Assembly: GCF_945957525.1 (NCBI RefSeq)
Contig: NZ_CAMFLA010000004.1
Location: forward strand, 62,001 to 126,000
DNA length: 64,000 nucleotides
Source: an uncultured Aquitalea sp.
Lineage (GTDB): Bacteria > Pseudomonadota > Gammaproteobacteria > Burkholderiales > Chromobacteriaceae
Reading direction: 5' to 3'
The notes below the pieces were generated by a model. It was given only the letters and a program-made list of their open reading frames with translations, searched no databases and had not been told where the DNA came from. Position 1 is the stretch's first letter, and each line of letters opens with the position of its first letter. A program made the translations under genes and the position numbers. Below, piece after piece: positions 45,304 to 54,492 of the stretch.

Positions 45304-46593
45304 TCACAGGCAATCCAGCAGCCGGTAGTAGGTCATGCCCAACACCAGCGCCGGCGTGCGGAACAGCTTGCCGCCGGGAAAATCGCGATGCGCGATGCGG
45401 CTGAACAAATCCAGCCGGGCAGCCGTACCGGCAATGGCTTCCGCCACCACCTTGCCGGCAATGCCGGTCACATTGACGCCGTGTCCGGAAAAACCTTGCA
45501 TGTAGTAGACGTTGGCCGAAAGGCGGCCAAAATCCGGCGCGCGATTAACAGTGATATCGCAAAAACCGCCCCAGGCGTAGTCAATGCGCGCATCCGTCAA
45601 TTGAGGAAACACCCGCAGCATGTCGCTGCGCATGGCTTGCGCCAGATTGGCCGGCTCGCGCCCGGAATAACTCACTTTGCCGCCAAACAGCAAGCGGTGA
45701 TCAGCCGACAGCCGGTAGTAGTCCAGCACGAAATTGGTATCGCACACCGCCATATTGTTGGCGATCAGGCTCTTGGCCCGCGCCTCCCCCAACGGTTCGG
45801 TGGCGATGACATAGGTGCCGGCCGGCATGATCTTGCGCTCCAGCGCCGGCACCAGATGACCAATGTAGGAATTGCACGCCAGCACCACATGATCGCAGCG
45901 CACCTCGCCCGCCTCGGTTTTGAGCCGGGGGCGCGCGCCCTGTTCCAGCGCCAGCACCGGCGTCTGTTCGAAAATGCGCACCCCGGCCTCCAGCGCCGCC
46001 CGCGCCAGACCCAGCGCGTAATTCAGCGGGTGAATGTGCCCGGAACGGGGGTCGAACAAACCGCCCTGATAACGATCACTGTCCAGCCGGCTTCTCAGCG
46101 TTTCACGATCCCACAACACCATGTCCGGGTAGCCGTACACCTCTTCCGCTTCGCGCTGCCAGTCTTCCAGCTCGCGCATGTGCTTGGGCTTGATGGCGGC
46201 ATTGCAAAAGCCGCGCGTCCAGTCGCAAGCAATGCCGTGCTTGCGCACACGCTCGTCAATGATGTCCACCGCCTCCACCGACATGTCCCACAAGGCTCTG
46301 GCCGCCTCCTTGCCCACCTGGGCCTGCAAGGTATCCACCCCGCAGGCATAGCCCGCGATCACCTGCCCCCCGTTACGACCTGAAGCGCCGTACCCAACCG
46401 TCGCCCCTTCCAGCAGCACCACGGAGAAACCCTTCTCCGCCAGATTGAGCGCGGCGGAGATCCCCGCCAAGCCGCCGCCCACCACGCAGACATCGCAAGC
46501 GAGGGACTCGTTCAAGGAAGGTTGCGCGACCCAGGGGTTGGCCGAAGCGTGATAGTAGGAAGGCGCGTGAGGCTGATGGGCAAAGCGAAGCAT
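45304..46593 (-). CDS. puuB: FAD-dependent gamma-glutamylputrescine oxidase-like enzyme
   Basis: A 429-residue DAO-family flavoenzyme with the dinucleotide motif 'DVCVVGGGLAGISAALNLAEKG' (~34-55), 'GASGRNGGQVIAGY' and the C-terminal 'YYMQGFSGHGVNVTGIAGKVVAEAI'. These match PuuB, which oxidises gamma-glutamyl-putrescine. GAGG lies 8 bases before ATG 46591-46593. The potG-like gene is 120 bases upstream on the same strand, which supports a polyamine role; substrate is inferred. Confidence 0.85.
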   Translation of the reverse strand: MLRFAHQPHAPSYYHASANPWVAQPSLNESLACDVCVVGGGLAGISAALNLAEKGFSVVLLEGATVGYGASGRNGGQVIAGYACGVDTLQAQVGKEAARALWDMSVEAVDIIDERVRKHGIACDWTRGFCNAAIKPKHMRELEDWQREAEEVYGYPDMVLWDRETLRSRLDSDRYQGGLFDPRSGHIHPLNYALGLARAALEAGVRIFEQTPVLALEQGARPRLKTEAGEVRCDHVVLACNSYIGHLVPALERKIMPAGTYVIATEPLGEARAKSLIANNMAVCDTNFVLDYYRLSADHRLLFGGKVSYSGREPANLAQAMRSDMLRVFPQLTDARIDYAWGGFCDITVNRAPDFGRLSANVYYMQGFSGHGVNVTGIAGKVVAEAIAGTAARLDLFSRIAHRDFPGGKLFRTPALVLGMTYYRLLDCL

Positions 46594-46713
46594 GTTGACC
46601 TCGACAAGACGGAAAGGCGCGAAAACAGAATGTGACAGCAACAAAACAGCAGGCGAAAAAAGAGCGGACGCTCCGCAAGGCGCATCCGCTCCCTCCGCCG
46701 TCAGACGGCCAGA

Positions 46714-47895
46714 TTACATGGTGAGGATCACCGGCGCGTCGGTGCGCCAGCTCACATACACCTGATCGCCCCAAGTCGGCGCGGTCTCGCCGGCATCGTA
46801 CCAGCGGGAGGACGGCACCACGGTCTTGACCACTTTGCCGCTGGCCAGCTTGATGTGATAGATGGAGTAGCTGCCCATGTAGGCAATGTTTTCCACCACG
46901 CCGGCGGCCATATTGGGGCCTGCCGGAACCGGCTTGCGATCCAGACGCACGTCTTCCGGACGGATGCTGGCCCACACGTGCATGCCCTTGGGGCCGGTGA
47001 TGCCGTGATCCACACTGACCACGCCGCCCAGCTCCGCCGAGGTGATTTCAACGCGATCCGCCTCGTCCACCGTGACGGAGCCTTCAAACATATTGCTCTC
47101 GCCGATGAACTCGGCAGTGAAACGACAGTTCGGGTACTCGTAGATGTCCGTCGGCGAACCCACTTGCAGCAGACGACCTTCGCTCATGATGCCGATGCGG
47201 TCGGCCATGGTCATCGCTTCTTCCTGATCGTGGGTCACCATGATGCAGGTCACGCCCACTTTCTCAATGGTGTTGGCCAGTTCCAGCTGGGTTTCCTGAC
47301 GCAGCTTTTTGTCCAGGGCGCCCAGCGGCTCGTCCAGCAGCAACAGCTTCGGGCGCTTGGCCAGACTGCGAGCCAGCGCAACGCGCTGCTGCTGACCACC
47401 GGAAAGCTGGTGCGGCTTGCGGCTGGCGTACTTGCGCATCTGCACCAGATCCAGCATCACATCGACGCGGGCAGCGATTTCATCCTTCGGCAGTTTGTCC
47501 TGCTTCAGGCCGAAAGCGATGTTCTGCGCCACGGTCATGTGCGGGAACAACGCGTAGCTCTGGAACATCATGTTGACCGGACGCTCGTACGGCTCCAGAC
47601 CGACGATGTCCTGGCCGTCCAGGATGATTTTGCCGGAAGTCGGCGAATCCATGCCCGCCAGCATGCGCAGCAACGTGGACTTGCCGCAGCCCGAGCTGCC
47701 CAGCAGGGCGAAGATTTCGTGCTGGCGAATTTCCAGATCCACATGGTCTACGGCGACATGTTCGCCAAACTTTTTCACCACGCCGCTGATCTTCAGATAC
47801 GGCTTGTCGGTGGTTGTGCCGCCCTGAACCTGCTTGGCAGCCTGTGCGCCAGCAACTGATTGAACCGGCTTGGTGGCCGCTACAGCATCCGTCAT
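46714..47895 (-). CDS. potG: Polyamine ABC-transporter ATPase (PotG/PotA-like)
   Basis: A 393-residue ABC ATPase: Walker A 'GSSGCGKST', signature 'LSGGQQQR', Walker B 'LLLLDEPLGALD', H-loop 'MVTHDQEEA', then a C-terminal TOBE domain (~290-390) ending 'VSWRTDAPVILTM', typical of PotG. The N-terminal ~30 residues are an Ala/Gln-rich extension. No permease or binding-protein gene is next to it, so potF, H and I must be elsewhere. GGAGGGAGC precedes ATG 47893-47895. Confidence 0.9.
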   Translation of the reverse strand: MTDAVAATKPVQSVAGAQAAKQVQGGTTTDKPYLKISGVVKKFGEHVAVDHVDLEIRQHEIFALLGSSGCGKSTLLRMLAGMDSPTSGKIILDGQDIVGLEPYERPVNMMFQSYALFPHMTVAQNIAFGLKQDKLPKDEIAARVDVMLDLVQMRKYASRKPHQLSGGQQQRVALARSLAKRPKLLLLDEPLGALDKKLRQETQLELANTIEKVGVTCIMVTHDQEEAMTMADRIGIMSEGRLLQVGSPTDIYEYPNCRFTAEFIGESNMFEGSVTVDEADRVEITSAELGGVVSVDHGITGPKGMHVWASIRPEDVRLDRKPVPAGPNMAAGVVENIAYMGSYSIYHIKLASGKVVKTVVPSSRWYDAGETAPTWGDQVYVSWRTDAPVILTM

Positions 47896-47957
47896 GATAG
47901 TGCTCCCTCCTGCGAACCCAGCCCTGGCTGGTGTTTCTAGCGTGTTTGGTGACCTGA

Positions 47958-47963
47958 ATTATA
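47958..47963 (-). promoter_or_regulatory. -10 element (TATAAT) of the potG-like gene
   Basis: A consensus TATAAT on the minus strand, about 62 bases before the start codon; the -35 region is poor (TGCCTT at 17 bases), so an activator may be needed. Confidence 0.5.
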
Positions 47964-48370
47964 GGGTCTGCCGCCGGTTAAGGCAGCCTGCGCCGCCATT
48001 GTTCCGGCATCTATTTCCGATTTCAAAACAATACCAGTCCCGCGCCGCAAAGGGCAGTAGGGCATTGCTTGGAAATCAGGGAAAAATGATGTGAACGGCG
48101 AATGAATGCACTGGAACGAAGCCTGAACAGACAGGCTGGGCAGCTCTCCCCGAACGGAGTCGAACTGTACTGGCTGACGTGTTGCATTGATGGCTTCTCC
48201 CACACTCTCCCGGACTACCTTGTCAGTCCCGCAACCCCTATCCGATCGATGCCGGTTTCCGGGTTGCCTGCAGCTTTTTCCGGGCACTCTTCGTTGCCCG
48301 TTTGTTGGAGAGAAGCCTAGCTTACGTTTAATAAATTTGACAAGCCTCAAATAAAAGCTTGATCAAAAGT
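47964..48370. other. Non-coding stretch upstream of the potG-like promoter
   Basis: No gene is supported. Small frames on both strands lack start signals and family resemblance. A hairpin CGGGCA-8-TGCCCG at 48281-48300 is followed by weak T-rich sequence on the plus strand. TTGATCA words at 48353, 48434 and 48482 frame the next element. Confidence 0.4.
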
Positions 48371-48420
48371 TGCAGGTGCGTGTGGCTTAATCGCCTCACC
48401 ATAAGCATGGTGCACCTGCA
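48371..48420 (-). ncRNA. Structured non-coding element downstream of the EAL/GGDEF gene
   Basis: TGCAGGTGC and GCACCTGCA pair perfectly (9 bp) around an inner stem GCTTA/TAAGC. It lies 65 bases after the EAL-CBS-GGDEF gene. It could be the end of that mRNA or a small RNA; no T-run follows immediately. Confidence 0.35.
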
Positions 48421-48485
48421 GCATTTTCATGGGTTTGATCATTTCCACATCAAAACACCCGATCAGGCCCACTCTGTTTAATTGA

Positions 48486-50300
48486 TCAAACATTACCCCG
48501 AACCGAGGAACCCGCAGTGGAGGCAGGCCGACGGCGATCGACAAACAGGCTACTGCCGGCAATCTTCTTGGCCTGCTTCTTGGCCTCCGCCGTCGCCGAA
48601 CCGATTTCATAGTGCGTCAGGAATTGGCCGGGAGGCACTTTGACCACCCCGATGGACAGCGTCGACAACGGGAAAAACGACAGCTCGCCGGTTCTGCCTG
48701 CCACCTGAAAGCCGCCCAACGCCAAATGCTCGGCCGAGAACAACTCCCGCACCCCCGCATCGAAGGCAAGCAGCGCATCCTGCAAGCGCTGTTCCCAGTC
48801 CGGCGACTGCAACAGCAAGGCAAAATCGTCCCCTCCCACATGCCCGACAAAATCGCGCTCGGAATCGGCCGCATCGGCCAGCAGACGCCCCACCAGCTGA
48901 ATCATTTCATCGCCTGCCGCATAACCGTACAAGTCATTGAAAGGCTTGAAATTGTCGAGATCCACATACGCCACCACAAACGGCACCTCGGCCGCCAGCA
49001 GTCGATCTATGGTCTCCGACAGCGGCACATTGCCGGGCAAACCGGTCAATGGGTTGGCATAGCGCGCGGCGGATATCTGCAGCTCCGCCATTTTGCGCAT
49101 CAGTTCGAAGCCGGTGCCCATGCCCAAATAGCAGCCCTCATCGGTAATGATGAAGCCATCAACCAGATAGCGCTGTTCAGCCGCCACCACCAACGCCGAC
49201 AGTTCGTGCACACTCATGTCGGCGCTGACAATCAGCGGCTGCTTGTCCATCATCTGCGCGCAAGGCTTCTTGCCGTACAACTCGCGGTTGAATGGCCGGG
49301 CAAAGCTCTCCAGCAAATGATGCCGGCGCAACAAGCCCACCGGCACCCCCTTGTCCACCACGGGAATGGCGAAGCAGGACGGATCGCGCGCGAATCGCTG
49401 ATAGGCCTCTTCGTTGGGCACGCGCGGATCCAACGCATCCACCTCGCGCAAAAGATCGCGGGCAGTCGGATGGCTTTGCCAGGCCGGCCGGGCGCAGCCT
49501 TTCCAACGTACGCCGGCGATCGCCAGCTGGGCATCCAGCGCCGGCGCTGGACTGGGGCGTCCCAAGAGATAGCCCTGCCCGTAACGCACGCCAAGTCGCT
49601 GCAAGGTGCGCAGTTCTGCAGCGTTTTCTATGCCTTCAGCAATCAATTGCGCGCCGGACTGACGCGCAATATCCACCATGGAACGGACAAACTGCTCCTT
49701 CAGCGGGTCCACATGCAGATTGTGCACAAAATGCTTGTCCAGCTTGACGAAATCCGGTCTCAGCTCGGACCAGAGCCGTAGATTGGAAAACCCCTCGCCC
49801 AGATCATCCAGCGCAATGTGAAAGCCAGTGGAGCGGTAATGGCTGGTAGCCTGCCGCAGCGCCTCGTAGCTGCCGCCTGGCGAAGTCTCGGTCAGCTCGA
49901 TGATGATGCGATCGGCGGCAAGCCCCAGCGATTTGACCAGCGCCAGCGTGGCCCCCTGCCGATGATCCGGGGCCAGCAAACTGGCGGGACACACATTGAG
50001 AAACAGGAAGCCCGCATGTCCGAGTTCGGCAAACCTCTCCATCACCACCTGCCGGCAAATGCGGTCCAGCATCACCGTGCTGCCGCAGCGTGCAGCTTGC
50101 TCGAACAACAGCACCGGGGAGTGCAGCGTACTATTGGAGGGGCCGCGAATCAGACCCTCATGACCGATCACCCGTCCCGACTCGAGGTCCACGATGGGCT
50201 GGAATACCGGCTGGAGGTTACGCTCTTCGATGATGAGGTCGAGCTCGGCGCAGCGCAGCACGCCCTCCTCCAGCTCGACTCGACCGACCAGGCAATTCAT
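48486..50300 (-). CDS. EAL-CBS-GGDEF protein (cyclic-di-GMP turnover)
   Basis: A protein of about 604 residues. An N-terminal EAL domain (~20-260) has the signature Glu48 as E-G-L-I-R, 'LDDLGEGFSNL', 'VKLDKHFV' and 'IAEGIEN'. A CBS-pair region (~290-410) follows, then a GGDEF domain with 'GGDDF' in the active site and 'VAYVDLDNFKPFNDLYGYAAGDEM'. Both domains keep key residues, so either activity is possible. Start is uncertain: ATG 50298-50300 begins close to the domain; ATG 50370-50372 would add a short hydrophobic leader. Confidence 0.88.
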   Translation of the reverse strand: MNCLVGRVELEEGVLRCAELDLIIEERNLQPVFQPIVDLESGRVIGHEGLIRGPSNSTLHSPVLLFEQAARCGSTVMLDRICRQVVMERFAELGHAGFLFLNVCPASLLAPDHRQGATLALVKSLGLAADRIIIELTETSPGGSYEALRQATSHYRSTGFHIALDDLGEGFSNLRLWSELRPDFVKLDKHFVHNLHVDPLKEQFVRSMVDIARQSGAQLIAEGIENAAELRTLQRLGVRYGQGYLLGRPSPAPALDAQLAIAGVRWKGCARPAWQSHPTARDLLREVDALDPRVPNEEAYQRFARDPSCFAIPVVDKGVPVGLLRRHHLLESFARPFNRELYGKKPCAQMMDKQPLIVSADMSVHELSALVVAAEQRYLVDGFIITDEGCYLGMGTGFELMRKMAELQISAARYANPLTGLPGNVPLSETIDRLLAAEVPFVVAYVDLDNFKPFNDLYGYAAGDEMIQLVGRLLADAADSERDFVGHVGGDDFALLLQSPDWEQRLQDALLAFDAGVRELFSAEHLALGGFQVAGRTGELSFFPLSTLSIGVVKVPPGQFLTHYEIGSATAEAKKQAKKIAGSSLFVDRRRPASTAGSSVRGNV

Positions 50301-50462
50301 GCTGACTTTCGCGCAATGAACAAAGACAAGCACTGTAAACGGCGGGCATGACAGTCCGGTTACATCCGCCACACGCCCGGCGGCTGGTCTTGCCCGGCCA
50401 ATACGGCCTAGAATGAATCATGACGGCGTAAAGCCGCGCACTCACCGGGATAAGGAGGCGTC

Positions 50463-51248
50463 ATGCCGCATGTCAACCTGCAGGGTCATTCGGTGTTTTA
50501 CGAGGTCAGCGGACAGGGCTCGGACGTACTCATGCTGTTCAACGGCATCACCATGTCCACTGTCGCCTGGATGCTGATGACGCCGGCGCTGGAATCGCGC
50601 TTCAAGCTGGTGCGGCTGGATTTTCTCGGCCAGGGGCTCAGCGACAAACCGGCCGGGGAAAAATACCCGCTGCCCGAACAGGCGGACCTCGCCGCAGCGC
50701 TGCTCGATCACCTCGGCATTGCAGAAATCCACCTGCTGGGCCTCTCCTACGGCGGCATGGTCGCCCAGCACTTCGCTCACCGCCACCCACAACGGGTACG
50801 CAAGCTGATGCTGGCCTCCACGTTGGCTTGGTCGGACTCCGTCAACAATTACATCAGCCAGAGCTGGATAGACGCCAACCAGGCAGGCGGGCTGGATCTG
50901 CGTTACACGACCAGCGTGCCCTGGCTGTTTTCCAGCCGCTTTCTCGCCGCCAACGCCGCCATGCTGGAAGACATGAAAATCATGGCCGGCATGGTGGACT
51001 GGGACGCGGTCATCCGCCTCATCAACGGCGTTAAAGAGCACGACGCCCGCAACTGGTTGCCCACACTGGACATGCCGGCGCTGGTACTGCTGGGCGACGA
51101 GGACAGACTGACGCCGCTCTACCAGGCCAAACTGCTGGTGGAACGTTTGCCGAACGCCCGACTGGAAACCCTTCCCGGCGCGGCCCATGTATTGCATATT
51201 GAAGCAGTGCCCGCGTTCACCCGCAGCATCCTCGCCTTTTTCAACTAA
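50463..51248 (+). CDS. Alpha/beta-hydrolase
   Basis: A 261-residue enzyme behind TAAGGAGG. The nucleophile elbow 'GLSYGGM' (Ser at ~98), the acid in 'LLGDEDRLTPL' (~223) and His in 'LPGAAHVLHIE' (~243) make a full triad. It resembles BioH/3-oxoadipate enol-lactonase-like esterases but lacks a diagnostic motif. The enoyl-CoA hydratase gene starts 32 bases on, suggesting a common catabolic step on an acyl or ester substrate. Confidence 0.85.
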   Translation: MPHVNLQGHSVFYEVSGQGSDVLMLFNGITMSTVAWMLMTPALESRFKLVRLDFLGQGLSDKPAGEKYPLPEQADLAAALLDHLGIAEIHLLGLSYGGMVAQHFAHRHPQRVRKLMLASTLAWSDSVNNYISQSWIDANQAGGLDLRYTTSVPWLFSSRFLAANAAMLEDMKIMAGMVDWDAVIRLINGVKEHDARNWLPTLDMPALVLLGDEDRLTPLYQAKLLVERLPNARLETLPGAAHVLHIEAVPAFTRSILAFFN

Positions 51249-51279
51249 TGAAACGCCGACAACAACAAGGGGAAAAACA

Positions 51280-52065
51280 GTGAATGAACCCGTTTTGCTG
51301 AACGTATCGCCGCAGGGCGTGGCCACCGTCACCCTGAACCGGCCCGAACTGCACAACGCACTGGACGACAAGACCGTGGACCTGCTGCAAGCCACGCTGG
51401 CCACGCTGGCGGAGGACAATTCCGTGCGCGTGGTAATCCTCACCGGCGCCGGCATCAGCTTTTCCGCTGGCCACGACGGAGACTGGCTCAAGCGCATGGC
51501 TGATTTTTCACCGGAACAGATCGAACGCGACGCACGGCGCCTGAGCGGCCTGCTGCAAACGCTGGACCGTCTGCCGCACCCCACCATCGCCCGCGTGCAG
51601 GGTTCCGCCTTCGGCATTGGCGCGGGGCTGATTGCCTGCTGCGATGTGGCCATCGCCGTGTCGGAAGCCCTGTTTGCCTTCTCCGACGTCAAGCTGGGCG
51701 TTATCCCGGCCATCTCCGCACCCTACGTCATCCGCGCCATCGGCGAGCGAGCGACGCGACGCTATTTCGTCACGGCAGAGCGCCTCAACGCCGGCAAGGC
51801 CAAGCGACTGGGACTGATTCATCAAACCGTGGAAAACGATGAACTCGACGATGCCGTAGCCCACATGGCGCGTTCGCTGCTGCTCAACGGCCCGCAAGCC
51901 ATGACGGCAGCCAAGCAACTGGTGCAAGCCATCGGCCAACAGCCAATCGGCGAAAAAGTGATCGAACAGAGCATCGCCACCATCGTCGCCCTGCGCAGCA
52001 GCGAAGAAGGCCGCGAGGGCGTCAACGCCTTTCTGGAAATGCGCAAACCCGGCTGGGTGCGCTAA
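51280..52065 (+). CDS. Enoyl-CoA hydratase/isomerase family protein
   Basis: A 261-residue crotonase-fold protein starting at GTG 51280 with AAGGGG upstream. 'TLNRPELHNALDDKTV', the oxyanion segment 'FSAGHDGDWLKRM' and 'VQGSAFGIGAGLIACCDVAIA' are family motifs; the catalytic Glu pair of true hydratases is not evident at the second position ('FSDVKLGVIPAISAPYV' has Asp in place of the first Glu), closer to methylglutaconyl-CoA hydratase-like proteins. Exact substrate unknown. Confidence 0.85.
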   Translation: MNEPVLLNVSPQGVATVTLNRPELHNALDDKTVDLLQATLATLAEDNSVRVVILTGAGISFSAGHDGDWLKRMADFSPEQIERDARRLSGLLQTLDRLPHPTIARVQGSAFGIGAGLIACCDVAIAVSEALFAFSDVKLGVIPAISAPYVIRAIGERATRRYFVTAERLNAGKAKRLGLIHQTVENDELDDAVAHMARSLLLNGPQAMTAAKQLVQAIGQQPIGEKVIEQSIATIVALRSSEEGREGVNAFLEMRKPGWVR

Positions 52066-52288
52066 GAGCAGCCAAAAAAACCGCGCAGCCCTGAACCAAG
52101 ACGCGCCAACGCAGGCTGCACGCAGCGTGCTGCAAGGTGGCCCGACGGAAAATCAGGAGTCATGGCGGCAGGTTCAAGCGCAGCGGTTTTCACGCTGACG
52201 GCATGCCCGTTCACATCCGCGGCATGCCGCTTCCCAGCCCGGCCAGGCTCATTACAATGTGAAGACCACCGCAACCGGAACCTGCCGC

Positions 52289-53302
52289 ATGACCACCCCC
52301 ACCCGCGACTTCCTGCAATTTGTCCTTGATGCCAGCTTCAAGCAGCCTGAATGCTGGCAGCTGGACAGTGGCCTGCAAGCCCACTGGTTGGCCGAAGGCG
52401 TGCTGGAAATACAGCCTGCCGCCCCTGCCGCGGCCTCCCGTCATGTGCTGCTGTCTTGCGGGGTGCACGGCAATGAAACCGCGCCCATTGAAGTTATCTC
52501 CGGGATTCTGCGTGATATCGCTAGCGGCAAGCTCGCGCTGAAACACCCCCTGATGGTGATTTTCGGCAACCCGGCCGCCATGCGCGCCGGCGAGCGCTAT
52601 CTGGATTACGACCTCAATCGTCTGTTCAACGGCGCGCACCAACGTCAGCCGGACAGCCGGGAAGCCGCCCGCGCGGCCCTGCTCGAACAAAGCGCCGACG
52701 CCTTCTTCGCCAAGGCGCAAGCGGGTGCGGAACGGGTGCATCACGATCTGCACACCGCCATCCGCGGCTCTGCTTTCGAACGTTTCGCCATTTATCCCTT
52801 CCTGCACGGCAAACCGCACGACCGCGCCCAACTGGGCTGGCTGCGCGACGGCGGCATGGACGCCATCCTGCTGCACAGCAAGCCGGCCAACACCTTCAGC
52901 TATTACACCAGCAACCGGCATCAGGCTCATGCCTTCACTCTGGAGCTGGGCAAGGCCCTGCCCTTTGGCCAGAACGATCTGGACCGCTTCCGCGGCATTG
53001 ATGCCGCCTTGCGTGCCCTGTTGTCGGGCAACGCCAAACCCGTTGCGGACTTCCAGAACGGGGACGTCCCCCTGTTCGAGGCCAGTTACGACCTGATCAA
53101 GCACAGCGAAGCGTTCCGGCTGCATCTGGACAAGAATGTGCTCAACTTCACCCTGCTGCCGGACGGCTTCGTGATTGCCGAAGACGGCGACCAGCGCTAT
53201 GTGGCCCAAGGCGGACAGCAACGCATCCTCTTCCCCAATCCGGGCGTCAAGCCAGGCTTGCGGGCCGGCATCGTGGTGGCGCCGGCAGTTTTGCAAGACT
53301 GA
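52289..53302 (+). CDS. astE: Succinylglutamate desuccinylase-like protein (AstE)
   Basis: A 337-residue zinc carboxypeptidase-family enzyme with zinc ligands in 'GVHGNETAPIEV' (H, E) and 'HHDLHTAI' (H). AstE cleaves N-succinylglutamate in the AST arginine pathway. The other ast genes are not in the window, and neighbouring genes are unrelated, so it is a detached pathway gene. Start ATG 52289 begins the conserved domain; Shine-Dalgarno is weak. Confidence 0.88.
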   Translation: MTTPTRDFLQFVLDASFKQPECWQLDSGLQAHWLAEGVLEIQPAAPAAASRHVLLSCGVHGNETAPIEVISGILRDIASGKLALKHPLMVIFGNPAAMRAGERYLDYDLNRLFNGAHQRQPDSREAARAALLEQSADAFFAKAQAGAERVHHDLHTAIRGSAFERFAIYPFLHGKPHDRAQLGWLRDGGMDAILLHSKPANTFSYYTSNRHQAHAFTLELGKALPFGQNDLDRFRGIDAALRALLSGNAKPVADFQNGDVPLFEASYDLIKHSEAFRLHLDKNVLNFTLLPDGFVIAEDGDQRYVAQGGQQRILFPNPGVKPGLRAGIVVAPAVLQD

Positions 53303-53514
53303 GACTGCCCCACGCCATCCCGCGCTGAGCCTTATTGCGCACGTCCCGCACGGCCTGCGCCGGCGCATCTTGCCTCAGGTTTTTTATGCGGTTTGGCAGC
53401 GCCAAGCGCCCTTCACGCCTCCCACCTCTGGCAGGGCCGGCTGCATACTCAACATCAGCGTGGAACAGGATTTCGATGCGACTTTGTGCCCCACGCCAAA
53501 GCCGGTCGGACAAT

Positions 53515-53545
53515 AAAAAAGGCGAACCCTCAGGTTCGCCTTTTT
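53515..53545. terminator. Bidirectional terminator between astE and flgL
   Basis: GGCGAACC-CTCA-GGTTCGCC with six A before and five T after. The flagellar operon (minus) and the plus-strand gene converge here. Confidence 0.92.
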
Positions 53546-53560
53546 CATGCCGCCAGCCAC

Positions 53561-54475
53561 TCAGCTCATGTAATTGAACAAGGACAGCGATGTCACCTTG
53601 CTGTAAGTCAGCTGACTGTACTTGAGCGCGGTCTGCGTCTGGGTGAAGTCACTGATGGCGCTGGGCAGATCCAGATCCTGCAAGCTGCTGATGGCGCTCT
53701 TGTATTGCAAAGCCATGGTACCGCCCACATCCTGCACGTTCTGGTTCTCCTGCCGGCGCGCACCAATAGAAGCCTCCAGAGTGGCCATATTCTTTTGCGC
53801 GGTATCCAGCGACGAAATGATCGTACCCATCTGCGTGCTGTAGGTGGCCGGCTTGGGGTCCTGCGCCAGCAGGTCATTCAGTTTTTTCAAGGCGTCGAAA
53901 GCCGCCGTCTGACTGCTGGAGTCGCCAAAGATGCTGCTGCCGGGATCGGAAATCTGCATGCTGCGCGAGGCGCTGATCGGCACGTTGCGCTGCTCGGTAT
54001 CCCCCTGATAACTAGCCTGATAGGTGGAATCCAGCACGAACGGCGCCGTGGAGGTTTTACTGCCGCTGAACAAATAATTGCCCTTGCCGTCGGTTGCATT
54101 GGCATAACCCAGCATTTCCGTAATGCCGGACTGCACCTGCTTCTGAATCATCTGCAACTGCTTGGCGTCCAGCACGGTATTGCCTGCCTGGATGGCCGCG
54201 GCCTTCAGACTGGTCAGCAAGTTGGATGCGTTGCTGACCTGCGACTCGGCAAGCGACAGATTGGACTCCACCTGCTTGGTGTTGGCAATGTACTGGGTAT
54301 TGGCGTCGTTCGATTGTGAAATCTGCAAGATGCGCGCAGAGGCCACAGGATCATCTGCGGGGGTTACCACTCGCTTCTGCGTATCCAGCTGCATTTGCAG
54401 CTTGTTGAGACCCACCTGCAAGGACTGCATGTCATAGGTGCCTACAGCGTAGGAAGTACTGGTGCTGATTCTCAT
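53561..54475 (-). CDS. flgL: Flagellar hook-filament junction protein FlgL
   Basis: A 304-residue protein with flagellin-like ends: N-terminal 'MRISTSTSYAVGTYDMQSLQVGLNKLQMQLDTQKRV' coiled segment and C-terminal 'QTQTALKYSQLTYSKVTSLSLFNYM'. FlgL (HAP3) joins hook and filament outside the cell. It is the last gene of flgBCDEFGHIJKL, 17 bases after flgK. Confidence 0.95.
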   Translation of the reverse strand: MRISTSTSYAVGTYDMQSLQVGLNKLQMQLDTQKRVVTPADDPVASARILQISQSNDANTQYIANTKQVESNLSLAESQVSNASNLLTSLKAAAIQAGNTVLDAKQLQMIQKQVQSGITEMLGYANATDGKGNYLFSGSKTSTAPFVLDSTYQASYQGDTEQRNVPISASRSMQISDPGSSIFGDSSSQTAAFDALKKLNDLLAQDPKPATYSTQMGTIISSLDTAQKNMATLEASIGARRQENQNVQDVGGTMALQYKSAISSLQDLDLPSAISDFTQTQTALKYSQLTYSKVTSLSLFNYMS

Positions 54476-54492
54476 GATTGCATCCTCAAAAC

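Noticed and set aside
47937-48350. 137-codon minus-strand frame upstream of the potG-like gene
   Set aside because: It runs through the TATAAT promoter element and lacks any recognisable sequence or ribosome-binding site.
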